Below, in pieces: positions 1 through 6,702 of a stretch of 44,559 nt of DNA (positions are counted from its first letter, which is position 1; each line of letters begins with the position of its first letter). The translations under genes and the position numbers were made by a program. Origin of the DNA: Lentisphaerota bacterium. GTDB lineage: Bacteria; Verrucomicrobiota; Lentisphaeria; Oligosphaerales; JABHEG01. Under the pieces are notes generated by a model that searched no databases, had not been told where the DNA came from, and worked only from the letters and a program-made list of their open reading frames with translations. The stretch is taken from positions 1 to 44,559 of the forward strand of contig JABHEG010000172.1 in NCBI GenBank assembly GCA_018676675.1. Direction: 5' to 3'.

Positions 1-193
1 CCTGGGACGTGCGGTTAAGGACGGAGCGCTCAGGGATGAGCTGCCTCCAGTGACGTGTCGCCCGATCCACGCGTCGTGGTTGTGCGAATGCGGACCCCGC
101 ATCAAATTGGCCAGGAAGGAAACGGAACAGAACCGGCCTCTTTCTGGCGGACCTCCTATCGTCGGCCGCAGAAGGGCACGTTATGGCAGGAGT

Positions 194-505
194 ATGATCA
201 GAACCGGAACAATGATCCTGGCCTGTGCTCTCACCATGCTCCTCGGATGCGACCGCAAGAGTGCCGCTTACCGGGCAGGCTACGAACAGGGCGCCAAGGA
301 AGCACACGCGGAGATCGCGGGCAACACGCTCACATGGTACGCATCCGGTACGCATGCTGTCCCGATCCCCGAGGATTTGAGGGATGAAGAGACTGGACTC
401 CCTGTCAAGTTCATTGCCGGCTGCATCCTGACCGACGCAGACATGGGGCGACAAGATGGACACAATGGCACGATTCTGGAGCACCGGAAGAAAGACTCAC
501 CATAA
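194..505 (+). CDS. Small predicted lipoprotein, function unknown
   Basis: A 103-residue protein. Residues 1-18 form a basic start plus hydrophobic stretch, followed by a lipobox-like LLGC with the lipidated cysteine at residue 19, so export and lipid anchoring are likely. The mature part begins with an alanine/glycine/glutamate-rich helix (AYRAGYEQGAKEAHAE) and continues into a short region with a second conserved-looking segment, LPVKFIAGC. The frame is open upstream to the window edge, but this ATG is chosen because it directly gives the signal sequence; AGGAG at 188-192 is unusually close to it. A short open frame ending at 53 could be the tail of an upstream gene. I do not recognise a named family. 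No neighbour suggests a role. Confidence 0.6.
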   Translation: MIRTGTMILACALTMLLGCDRKSAAYRAGYEQGAKEAHAEIAGNTLTWYASGTHAVPIPEDLRDEETGLPVKFIAGCILTDADMGRQDGHNGTILEHRKKDSP

Positions 506-616
506 CATGCAGCTTCACAGGACGGGAAATCCGCTGGCGCTGCTTCCCCGCCTGTGAGCCAGTCGTTAGGCGATTTCATACGATTCAGATTGGACACATA
601 AAGAAAGAGACTCACT

Positions 617-685
617 CTGAAGGATCTCAAAGGCAAAGTTGCAGTTATCACAGGCGCAGGTCGTGGGATGGGACGTGGAACCGCC
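617..685 (+). pseudogene. N-terminal remnant of a short-chain dehydrogenase/reductase
   Basis: Reading from about 617 in the frame of 620, the translation is KDLKGKVAVITGAGRGMGRG followed by TAVF. This is the classic first beta strand and TGxxxGxG NAD(P)-binding loop of the SDR family. After about 20 codons the expected ALAREGA-type helix is replaced by unrelated sequence, and the frame closes at 800-802 in a low-complexity QLQLQLQRRD stretch. There is no ATG at the expected place; a CTG at 617-619 sits where the start would be. I read this as the 5' end of a broken SDR gene joined near 672-685 to other DNA. It cannot make an active enzyme. Confidence 0.6.
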
Positions 686-1151
686 GTTTTCGAACTTTGG
701 ACGGTTGGCAACGGTCAGACACTGGTACGAATGGCGGTACACCGATTACAGCTACAACTTCAACGGCGCGATGTCGTGGGAATGGTGGACCGGTGATCCG
801 GGGACGCAGCCGCCGTATCGCGTTGGCGCTGACAAACCGCCGCCGCCGCAGTTGCTGCTCGTGTTCGAAGGTGTTGACACCGCGTTCTGGGGGTTGACGA
901 ATGCCATGGTGGGCAGCGGCACGACGCCGTTTACGTACCGAGCCCGGTTGCCGCGGGGGTATGCCGACGGACACGGGAACGTGGACAACAGCGCGGACGT
1001 GGGTTGGTTGGCCGGTGACCAGTTTGACGGGGTCACGACGGTCGCGAACTATTTCGCGGAACCTTGGTACGATATGCGGCATCCAGAACAACTGGTGAAC
1101 CGGTGTGTGACGGTGTTTGGTCGCGAGGCCGCGACCGGTCCAGGGGTGTAA
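639..1151 (+). CDS. Hypothetical aromatic-rich ORF, probably a 3' gene fragment
   Basis: Open in a different frame from the SDR remnant. From about 684 the translation is rich in W, Y and F (HWYEWRYTDYSYNF, SWEWWTGDPG) and has GC-rich third positions, as expected of real coding sequence. The segment LLLVFEGVDTAFWGLTNAMVG recalls the LxFEGVDxxxxVWxNG core of glycoside hydrolase family 2 sugar-binding domains, but the match is weak and no catalytic domain follows. No convincing start codon or ribosome site exists after the junction near 680, so this is probably the tail of a gene that lost its 5' end. Codon habits (frequent gtt, ttg, cgg) resemble the next gene, suggesting both arrived or evolved together. 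Function unknown. Confidence 0.4.
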   Translation: MQLSQAQVVGWDVEPPFSNFGRLATVRHWYEWRYTDYSYNFNGAMSWEWWTGDPGTQPPYRVGADKPPPPQLLLVFEGVDTAFWGLTNAMVGSGTTPFTYRARLPRGYADGHGNVDNSADVGWLAGDQFDGVTTVANYFAEPWYDMRHPEQLVNRCVTVFGREAATGPGV

Positions 1152-1173
1152 TTGGAGGCGAAACTGTCTGCTC

Positions 1174-4100
1174 ATGAAACGGTGTATGCCCATAGCCTTG
1201 CTACTGACCATGCTGACTGTTGTCGGTTCATCGACCCGTGCCGCCGACTATTTCGTTGGCAAACACGGAGACGACACCAACGACGGCGGCACTGGCGAAT
1301 CGGCGTTCCTGACGATTCAGAAAGGTGTTGACGCGCTGCAGACAGGCGACGTGTTGACAATTGGCCCGGGCGAATACGCCGAAAGTGTCAGCCGCGAAAA
1401 CCTCGGCGGCCCGGACAACGACACCGTAATCCAGGCGGAGATTCCCGGCACCGTACTGCTGCGCGGCGATGTGCCGGTTGCGGAGTTCGCAAAGGTGGAC
1501 GGGTTCCAGTCTGTTTACGCGATTGACTTTGAACGCCAAGTCCAGTCCGTGAACGAGATCGACACGCTGACCATCGTGCAGATGGCTCCGAACCTGGCCG
1601 AACTGGAGTTCTCGCCTGGGGGTTGTTATCACGATGTTGCCGAGAAGAAACTCTATATTTCATCGTCGGACATGCGCCCGCCTGAGACGCATCACTACAG
1701 TGTGTCCGTTATCCGCGGTCCCGGGCTGCTTCTGCTTAAGCCGCACCGGGTGATCGTTGACGGATTGTCAGCGACCGGGTTCCACAGCAGTGTGCGACTA
1801 AACCATTACCCGGGCAACAACACGGTGTGGGGATTCACGGCGCACGGCGCCACGAAATGTGTGATCCGTAATTGCACCGCGTTCCTGAACGGCGGCGGCA
1901 TCGGCGTGGTCAGTCCCAAGGAAGGGGAAGGGCGGAACCTGATCGAGAAGTGCCAGGGGTTCGCCAATTACACGCGGCACACTGTCGAGGGAGGGAACAT
2001 CTGTGTGTTTCAGTCGTGCAACGACGAGATTCGTGATTGTTACGCGTATCTCGGCCAACCGAATGGTATCCGGCACTATGGCGCGGGGGTTCGCGGACCG
2101 GCGTTGCTGAAGAACACGCTCGTGTGGGGGTCGTCGTATGCCGACATCTTCCTGAAAGGTGGGCAGATACGCAAGTACGGCATGACCGAGAACTGCATTG
2201 CCCTGGGCATTTTGCACAGCGCCAACATCCGGAACTCGATCGTCGGCACGATCAACCAGTATAATCGCAAGCCCGGTCGGAGCACGATCATGTACGCGTC
2301 CGAAGCTCGTTCGGTCAAGTACCGGGAGTTTGCGGACCCGGACAACTTGGATTTTCGACTGCAAGCGACGTCGAAGTTCCGGGGAACCGGACCCGATGGC
2401 GCGGATCGAGGACCGTTTCCGTATGAGCCCAATATTCTGTATGTGCGCCCTGACGGAAACGATCAGGCGGACGGGCTGTCGATACAAACCGCGTGGCGTA
2501 CGCTTGCCTGGGCCCTGCCCCGGGTTCGGCCCGGTGACACGCTGTACTTGGCCGGCGGCGTGTACGACGCGGATACCGAATTTCGGGTGAACGCTGTTGT
2601 TGGCGAGTCCACTGCGATCCGCGGCCGCGGCACCGATCCGGTGATCATCAAGGGGCTGCTCACGATCGCGGGCAGCGGCGATCTGACGTTCGAACGGTTG
2701 AACTTCGCCGCGACGATCCAACTGGAAAACAGTGAGAACGTCAGGTTCAACAACTGCCGGTTCTCGTCCGTTTCCGGCGGCATTCGGGCGCAGAAGGTGT
2801 CCGGTCTGCGCATTACCCACAGCGAATTCACCGGGTTTACCGATCCGGCGTTGCAGTTGACCGGTTGCTCCGCGGTCTTCGTGAGCGCGAACATCTTTGA
2901 CAACGACGGCGCGTCAGCGGTTCAGGTGGACGATTTCAACGTGTTGCGTTATAGCGATTACAACGCCTATCGCAGCGTCCAGCGTGCGTGGAAGATGAAA
3001 GACGTTGCTTTGAGTCTGGTCAACAGGCAGACGTATCACGATCAACATTCGCGAGTGCAGGCGCCCGAGTACGAGATCACGTCCACTGGGTTGCCAATGT
3101 TGCGGAATCCACACGTGTTCGCCGCCGGCGGCCCCAACGGTACTGGGTTTGGGTTCTATCGCGAGAACCGCGATCGCGACCTGGGATTGAAGGGACCGGT
3201 TCTGCATTCTGTGACCGCCACGACCGCCAACATCGAATGGCGGGCGTCGCAACCGGCCAAGGTTGTGGTGGGGTGGGGTGACACACCGGCCTGCGAAAAC
3301 ACGACGACACTGAGCACGAAAACGTTTGGCACGTTCAGTCTGACCGGTCTAGAACCGGGGAAACGCTATCATTTCCGGATCGTTTCGGCGGACGAGCGTC
3401 AGGGTTCCGTGTCGGCGCCGCCGCGTACCCGGGGGGTGCGTCCGGATGCTCCACCGCTCACGTTCAGAACGTTGGCCGAGGCCGTTGCCCCGGTCGTCTA
3501 TTATGTGAGCACCGACGGCAACAACGGAAACACCGGTCTGAGCCGTGACCAGGCTTGGCGCACGGTCACGCACGCGGCCACGGTTGCGAAAGCGGGCGAT
3601 ACCGTTCTTATTGCGGGCGGTGAGTACACCGAATCGGTCCGGGTTCGTGGCACCGGCGACAAGGGACGGCCTGTCACGTTCAGAGCGATTCCCGGCGAGA
3701 AAGTGGTGTTTGACGGTAACGGCAACATGATCACGGTTGCGTTCGCTGTTTCCGCCAAGCAACATATCCGGTTCGACGGTCTGTATTTCAAGATGTTTGG
3801 GAACGGCGGGTGGGACAGTGTGATCAACGTGTTTGACAGTCGCCATATTCAGGCGACGCGATGTTTCATGAACGGGTATGGCGGCGGGAATTCACCGCAA
3901 TTTCTGCGCACCGCCAACTGCGACGATGTACTCATGCAAAACTGTGTCATTGCCAATGGGTTCCAGGGAACCTATTTCACCAGAACCACGAACCTGCGTA
4001 TTGAGAACAACGTGTTCCTGCGCAACCTGATCTGTGCCATCCTGAATTCGGGCGGCGGCCCAGGTGACGTGGTGGTAAAAAACAACATCTTTGTCGACAG

Positions 4101-4500
4101 TATTCCGAGCAAGGTCAAAGTGCATCTGTTCGAATTGGGCGGCCTGGCGCAGTACGTGTTTGACAACAACTGTTTCTATCTGCGCATGTCGGACGAAGAA
4201 CGCAAACCGTTCTTGTTCTACGGCACCGGTCCCGGCCGACTGAGCATCGCGGAATACGACGTTCGCAGTCGGGACAGTCGATCATTCATCGGCGATCCCA
4301 AGTTCCGGTTGACCACCGGGGTTGAACCGACGGATCGCAACGGGAAGAAGATCGAGTTTCTCGCCGATTGGGTGGTCAGCCGACCGAACCTCGATTTCCC
4401 GCTTCTGTTCAGTACGCATCCTGAGTTGATAAAGCGCAAGATCGGTTTGATCCCCGAAGCGTTCAGAGATTTCGCGTTCGACGCCAGGGCGGGGGAATGA
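1174..4500 (+). CDS. Secreted triple parallel beta-helix protein with fibronectin III insert
   Basis: A 1,108-residue exported protein with a signal peptide at residues 1-23 (hydrophobic core PIALLLTMLTVVGSS, cleavage near TRA-AD). It holds three right-handed parallel beta-helix modules. Each opens with the same signature, a Y(F/V/Y)V-x-x-x-G-x-D/N start then an x-GD-T/V-L strand: YFVGKHGDDTNDGG near 24, LYVRPDGNDQADGLS near 423, YYVSTDGNNGNTGLS near 773. These are DUF1565/pectate-lyase-like N-terminal caps, and the bodies contain repeated N-N-x-F/I turns (for example IENNVFLRN). Residues about 677-747 form a fibronectin type III domain (ATTANIEWRASQ to LEPGKRYHFRIVS). Such folds bind or cleave polysaccharides, but no catalytic triad can be assigned by eye. 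The start is the ATG before the signal peptide; GGAGG at 1153-1157 is far upstream, so the start is not certain. The stop overlaps the next ORF (ATGA). Confidence 0.85.
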   Translation: MKRCMPIALLLTMLTVVGSSTRAADYFVGKHGDDTNDGGTGESAFLTIQKGVDALQTGDVLTIGPGEYAESVSRENLGGPDNDTVIQAEIPGTVLLRGDVPVAEFAKVDGFQSVYAIDFERQVQSVNEIDTLTIVQMAPNLAELEFSPGGCYHDVAEKKLYISSSDMRPPETHHYSVSVIRGPGLLLLKPHRVIVDGLSATGFHSSVRLNHYPGNNTVWGFTAHGATKCVIRNCTAFLNGGGIGVVSPKEGEGRNLIEKCQGFANYTRHTVEGGNICVFQSCNDEIRDCYAYLGQPNGIRHYGAGVRGPALLKNTLVWGSSYADIFLKGGQIRKYGMTENCIALGILHSANIRNSIVGTINQYNRKPGRSTIMYASEARSVKYREFADPDNLDFRLQATSKFRGTGPDGADRGPFPYEPNILYVRPDGNDQADGLSIQTAWRTLAWALPRVRPGDTLYLAGGVYDADTEFRVNAVVGESTAIRGRGTDPVIIKGLLTIAGSGDLTFERLNFAATIQLENSENVRFNNCRFSSVSGGIRAQKVSGLRITHSEFTGFTDPALQLTGCSAVFVSANIFDNDGASAVQVDDFNVLRYSDYNAYRSVQRAWKMKDVALSLVNRQTYHDQHSRVQAPEYEITSTGLPMLRNPHVFAAGGPNGTGFGFYRENRDRDLGLKGPVLHSVTATTANIEWRASQPAKVVVGWGDTPACENTTTLSTKTFGTFSLTGLEPGKRYHFRIVSADERQGSVSAPPRTRGVRPDAPPLTFRTLAEAVAPVVYYVSTDGNNGNTGLSRDQAWRTVTHAATVAKAGDTVLIAGGEYTESVRVRGTGDKGRPVTFRAIPGEKVVFDGNGNMITVAFAVSAKQHIRFDGLYFKMFGNGGWDSVINVFDSRHIQATRCFMNGYGGGNSPQFLRTANCDDVLMQNCVIANGFQGTYFTRTTNLRIENNVFLRNLICAILNSGGGPGDVVVKNNIFVDSIPSKVKVHLFELGGLAQYVFDNNCFYLRMSDEERKPFLFYGTGPGRLSIAEYDVRSRDSRSFIGDPKFRLTTGVEPTDRNGKKIEFLADWVVSRPNLDFPLLFSTHPELIKRKIGLIPEAFRDFAFDARAGE

Positions 4501-4769
4501 ACGCGGAAGAGCTTCCTCGCAACGTGGTGTTCCATCGGTCTGCGGACCCGAGTTCGGCAGCTATCCGCGCGGCTCCCGGGGGCGCCGTTGGCGTCTGGGT
4601 CTCGTTGGCCATCGTCGTCTTGGTCTTCTCCGCAACGGTTTCCGCGAGGCCGCTGCGCGTGCCGTCGGGGTTCCGCGCAACTGAAGGAACTGGGGTCGAA
4701 CCTTATACCGGGACCGGTTGGGCTCAGGCAATTGTGCACGAGGACAGCGGACTGAAGAAGGTTCTCTAA
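4497..4769 (+). pseudogene. Truncated formylglycine-generating-enzyme (SUMF1)-like protein
   Basis: A 90-residue ORF whose ATG overlaps the stop of the beta-helix gene (ATGA), as in a translationally coupled pair. Residues about 32-50 are a single membrane or signal segment (VGVWVSLAIVVLVFSATVSA). The C-terminal part, GTGWAQAIVHEDSGLKKVL, matches the lead-in of FGE-sulfatase/SUMF1 domains (typically VHExTGLxFVLIPAGxFxMGS), but the frame stops exactly where the IPAG core should begin. FGE-family proteins oxidise a cysteine in sulfatases or act as related oxidases/lectins; none of the catalytic domain remains. I therefore read this as the 5' end of a broken gene. An intact small membrane protein is possible but less likely. 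Confidence 0.55.
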
Positions 4770-4881
4770 CCATAAGGGAACGAGTCGATGGAGAGGGACT
4801 TGATTCCGCTGGCGCTTCATCAAGCCCCTCATCGTAGCGTTGGCTCGACGACAGGTGTGCCTCACCGAGGAGTATTGCCAA

Positions 4882-4924
4882 GCGTCCTGAGAAAGAGCAT
4901 ACTCCATTAAGTACTTCAGGACGC
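4882..4924. repeat. Inverted repeat, 9-bp perfect arms
   Basis: GCGTCCTGA at 4882-4890 pairs perfectly with TCAGGACGC at 4916-4924 across a 25-nt loop. A second imperfect pair, GGAGTATTGC near 4869 and GCATACTCC near 4896, interleaves with it. There is no U-tract. It lies in the 174-bp gap between the truncated SUMF1-like ORF and the antitoxin gene, so it may be a terminator-like hairpin or the trace of a small repeat element. Confidence 0.4.
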
Positions 4925-4943
4925 CTGCCATGGAGATTAGGCA

Positions 4944-5150
4944 ATGATAGCTTTGCATGAAGATTACGTTGTGGATGAGCAGGGCAACCGGAAGGCGGTC
5001 GTCGTTCCGATGGGAGAGTGGCGGCAGATTGTTGAGGCACTGGAAGAACTCGACGATGTTCGTGCATATGATGAGGTCAAGCGCTACCCGTCAGACGCCG
5101 TGCCTTTCGAGCAGGCTGTGTTGGAGCTCCGTGAGGAGAACGCGGAGTGA
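4944..5150 (+). CDS. Toxin-antitoxin system antitoxin (Phd/RelB-like), orphaned
   Basis: A 68-residue acidic protein beginning MIALHEDYVVDEQGNRKAVV, then VPMGEWRQIVEALEELDD and a glutamate-rich C-terminus (PFEQAVLELREENAE). This matches a widespread group of short antitoxins that have a beta-strand N-terminal DNA-binding/dimer region (xxYVVDExGxRKAVxLPxxEW) and an extended acidic tail that masks a RelE/ParE-type mRNA-cleaving toxin. In such pairs the toxin gene normally overlaps the antitoxin stop and starts (V/M)RYRV. Here the overlapping GTG at 5147 reads VRYR and stops, so the toxin is missing. The antitoxin itself looks complete and could still bind DNA or neutralise related toxins elsewhere in the genome. 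Confidence 0.7.
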   Translation: MIALHEDYVVDEQGNRKAVVVPMGEWRQIVEALEELDDVRAYDEVKRYPSDAVPFEQAVLELREENAE

Positions 5151-5161
5151 GGTACCGGTAA
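5147..5161 (+). pseudogene. RelE/ParE-type toxin remnant of four codons
   Basis: The GTG at 5147 overlaps the antitoxin stop codon (GTGA), the usual arrangement for a coupled toxin gene. It reads V-R-Y-R and then TAA. RelE-family toxins of this kind commonly begin VRYRV or MRYRV. Four codons are too few to identify a family, so the assignment rests on the position, overlap and first residues. It is best read as a toxin gene deleted after codon four. Confidence 0.45.
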
Positions 5162-5181
5162 CCTGGGGCGATTGCCCCAGG
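5162..5181. terminator. Compact perfect hairpin after the antitoxin/toxin remnant
   Basis: CCTGGGGC at 5162-5169 and GCCCCAGG at 5174-5181 form an 8-bp perfect GC-rich stem with a GATT loop, immediately after the toxin-remnant stop. No run of T follows, so it is not a textbook intrinsic terminator. It sits between convergent genes (antitoxin on plus, propeller enzyme on minus), where a bidirectional terminator would be useful. The rest of 5182-5277 shows no supported gene. Confidence 0.45.
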
Positions 5182-5277
5182 CTGGTATGCGGGGCGCCGT
5201 TGGCGCAGAACACGAAGGGCAGGGAGGATGAGCCAGATTCACGTGACCGTCGAAGCGCCGGATCCGTGATCTGCACG

Positions 5278-6702
5278 TTACCTGAACCTGAACGAGTACA
5301 GGTCGCATTCCACCATTGTGAAGCGCAGGCGGACAGGGGTTCCGGCCAGAGCACCGAGGCTCCCATTTCCCTTCCAGCCGACGATTCGCTCAATCTCGTC
5401 CCCGACAACCGGCGCGCAATCATCCAGGCCGAGCCCCGGCACCGGTTGACCGTCTGGCCCCCGGACCTCGACACGTAGACTCCCGGCGGCGGACGTGCTG
5501 ACGTTCAGGACAAGCTCGTTGCCGCGGAAGATCAACGGCTTGGTCACCAGTTCTCCCTGGGCGCTGCCGGCCCCGACCGAGACAAACCCGTCGGTCCGCA
5601 GGACATAGCGGTGCCGGCTCTTCGCGTGGTAGATCGACATTTCGGCAGGGCCGGTGGGGACCACGTTCAGGGCTACATAGTTCGAGCGATTGCCCCAACG
5701 TCCGGGATCGAGACCAGGACGGATGAAGGCTTCCGTGAACAGCCGCTCGTACGAGGTCGAGCCGGCGCGGGTCGTCATGAACAGGATGTCCGTTGAGTTT
5801 CCGCGCTTGGGCTGGAAACGAGTGGGTAACGCAATGTAAATGTGGGGGGCACGGAAGTAGGGGTGCGTCTGGCTCGTGTAGAGGTGCTCGCCGGGGCGGT
5901 TCGGCTCCATCGCGTTCGGCTTGCTCCAATGCACGAAGTCGGGCGACGTCGTTCGGCTGATTGTGCGCAGCTTGCCGTGTTGGGTCAGCCAGGTGCGGAA
6001 GTAGCAGACATAGAGTTGTTCAGCTTCTGACCAGAAGCTCACGTTCTGTGAGTCGAACGCATGGGGCCACGATCGGTCGTAGGGGATCACCGGCTCGTCG
6101 CTCGTCTTGCGCCAGCGGATGCCGTCCGCAGACGTGAATGCGTGGAGACCCTCACCATGGGCGTCCCGGTCGTAACCGGGGTGCCCTGCCAACGCCTTGT
6201 AGCGCTCCTCCGCAGCCACACCAGGCCGTGTGTCGAGGAAGGGCGAAAAATTGTGGCTGAAGGGCGCGAGTCCAGCCAGGATCACGTTGTTGTCACGGGA
6301 TCCGTTGATCTCGTGGAGACCGAGACTCGGGAATGCCCACTCGTGCCCGTCACGACTCTCCGCGTAGCAGGTGATCTCTCCGGGGTGGCCGCTGTAGCCG
6401 CGTTTGCCTTTGTAGCTTGAGTCATCGCTCCGGTAGTAGGCGCGATAGAGGTCGCCGTCCTTGATCACTGTACTGTAGGCCCCAGCTCCCAGGGGCGACG
6501 CAGCCAACGGCAGTCTTTGGGGGCGGTGCATTCGGAGCTCCGCGCCGTCCAGACTGTCGATGAGGTGGCGATCGACAAAGAGCTCCAGACGCGAGCCAAT
6601 GTCGATTGCTTCGTTCGAAGAGGAATTCCCCGCAGACATACTTTGACCTCCAAGCAGGACAACCAGGCCGATCGTCAGCGTTTGTGTCAGCAGTGTCTTC
6701 AT
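5278..6702 (-). CDS. Secreted five-bladed-propeller glycosidase-like protein (GH32/GH43-like)
   Basis: A 474-residue exported protein. The signal peptide spans residues 1-24 (MKTLLTQTLTIGLVVLLGG, then QSMSA). The mature protein opens with LELFVDRHLIDSLDGAELRM, a signature of a large uncharacterised family in planctomycete-like bacteria that is often annotated as glycoside hydrolase family 32-like. It then shows blade-like repeats such as GDLYRAYYR, EITCYAESRDGHEWAFP, ADGIRWRKTSDEPVIP and TSPDFVHWSKP. The family relation suggests a five-bladed beta-propeller acting on glycans, but I cannot point to a proven acid pair. The C-terminal about 90 residues (ELVLNVSTSAAGSLRVEV to LYSFRFR) form a beta-sandwich like the GH32 C-terminal module. 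The start ATG overlaps the stop of the upstream propeller gene (ATGA), so the two are co-translated. Confidence 0.75.
   Translation of the reverse strand: MKTLLTQTLTIGLVVLLGGQSMSAGNSSSNEAIDIGSRLELFVDRHLIDSLDGAELRMHRPQRLPLAASPLGAGAYSTVIKDGDLYRAYYRSDDSSYKGKRGYSGHPGEITCYAESRDGHEWAFPSLGLHEINGSRDNNVILAGLAPFSHNFSPFLDTRPGVAAEERYKALAGHPGYDRDAHGEGLHAFTSADGIRWRKTSDEPVIPYDRSWPHAFDSQNVSFWSEAEQLYVCYFRTWLTQHGKLRTISRTTSPDFVHWSKPNAMEPNRPGEHLYTSQTHPYFRAPHIYIALPTRFQPKRGNSTDILFMTTRAGSTSYERLFTEAFIRPGLDPGRWGNRSNYVALNVVPTGPAEMSIYHAKSRHRYVLRTDGFVSVGAGSAQGELVTKPLIFRGNELVLNVSTSAAGSLRVEVRGPDGQPVPGLGLDDCAPVVGDEIERIVGWKGNGSLGALAGTPVRLRFTMVECDLYSFRFR

Noticed and set aside
2..193. Open frame continuous with the lipoprotein to the window edge, as a longer protein
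   Set aside because: The upstream residues are arginine/proline rich and unlike a signal sequence. The ATG at 194 gives a proper lipoprotein start.
1798..2820. Minus-strand ORF of 340 codons inside the beta-helix gene
   Set aside because: Antisense shadow of a high-GC gene; no family resemblance, and the plus frame is clearly the real one.
4218..4958. Minus-strand ORF of 246 codons opposite the end of the beta-helix gene
   Set aside because: It crosses the 3' end of a convincing plus-strand gene, the SUMF1-like ORF and the inverted repeat, and its composition is arginine/serine rich without a recognisable domain.
5228..5269. Thirteen-codon ORF MSQIHVTVEAPDP with a good AGGGAGG ribosome site
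   Set aside because: Too short to identify. It may be another cut gene start, but nothing beyond the ribosome site supports it.
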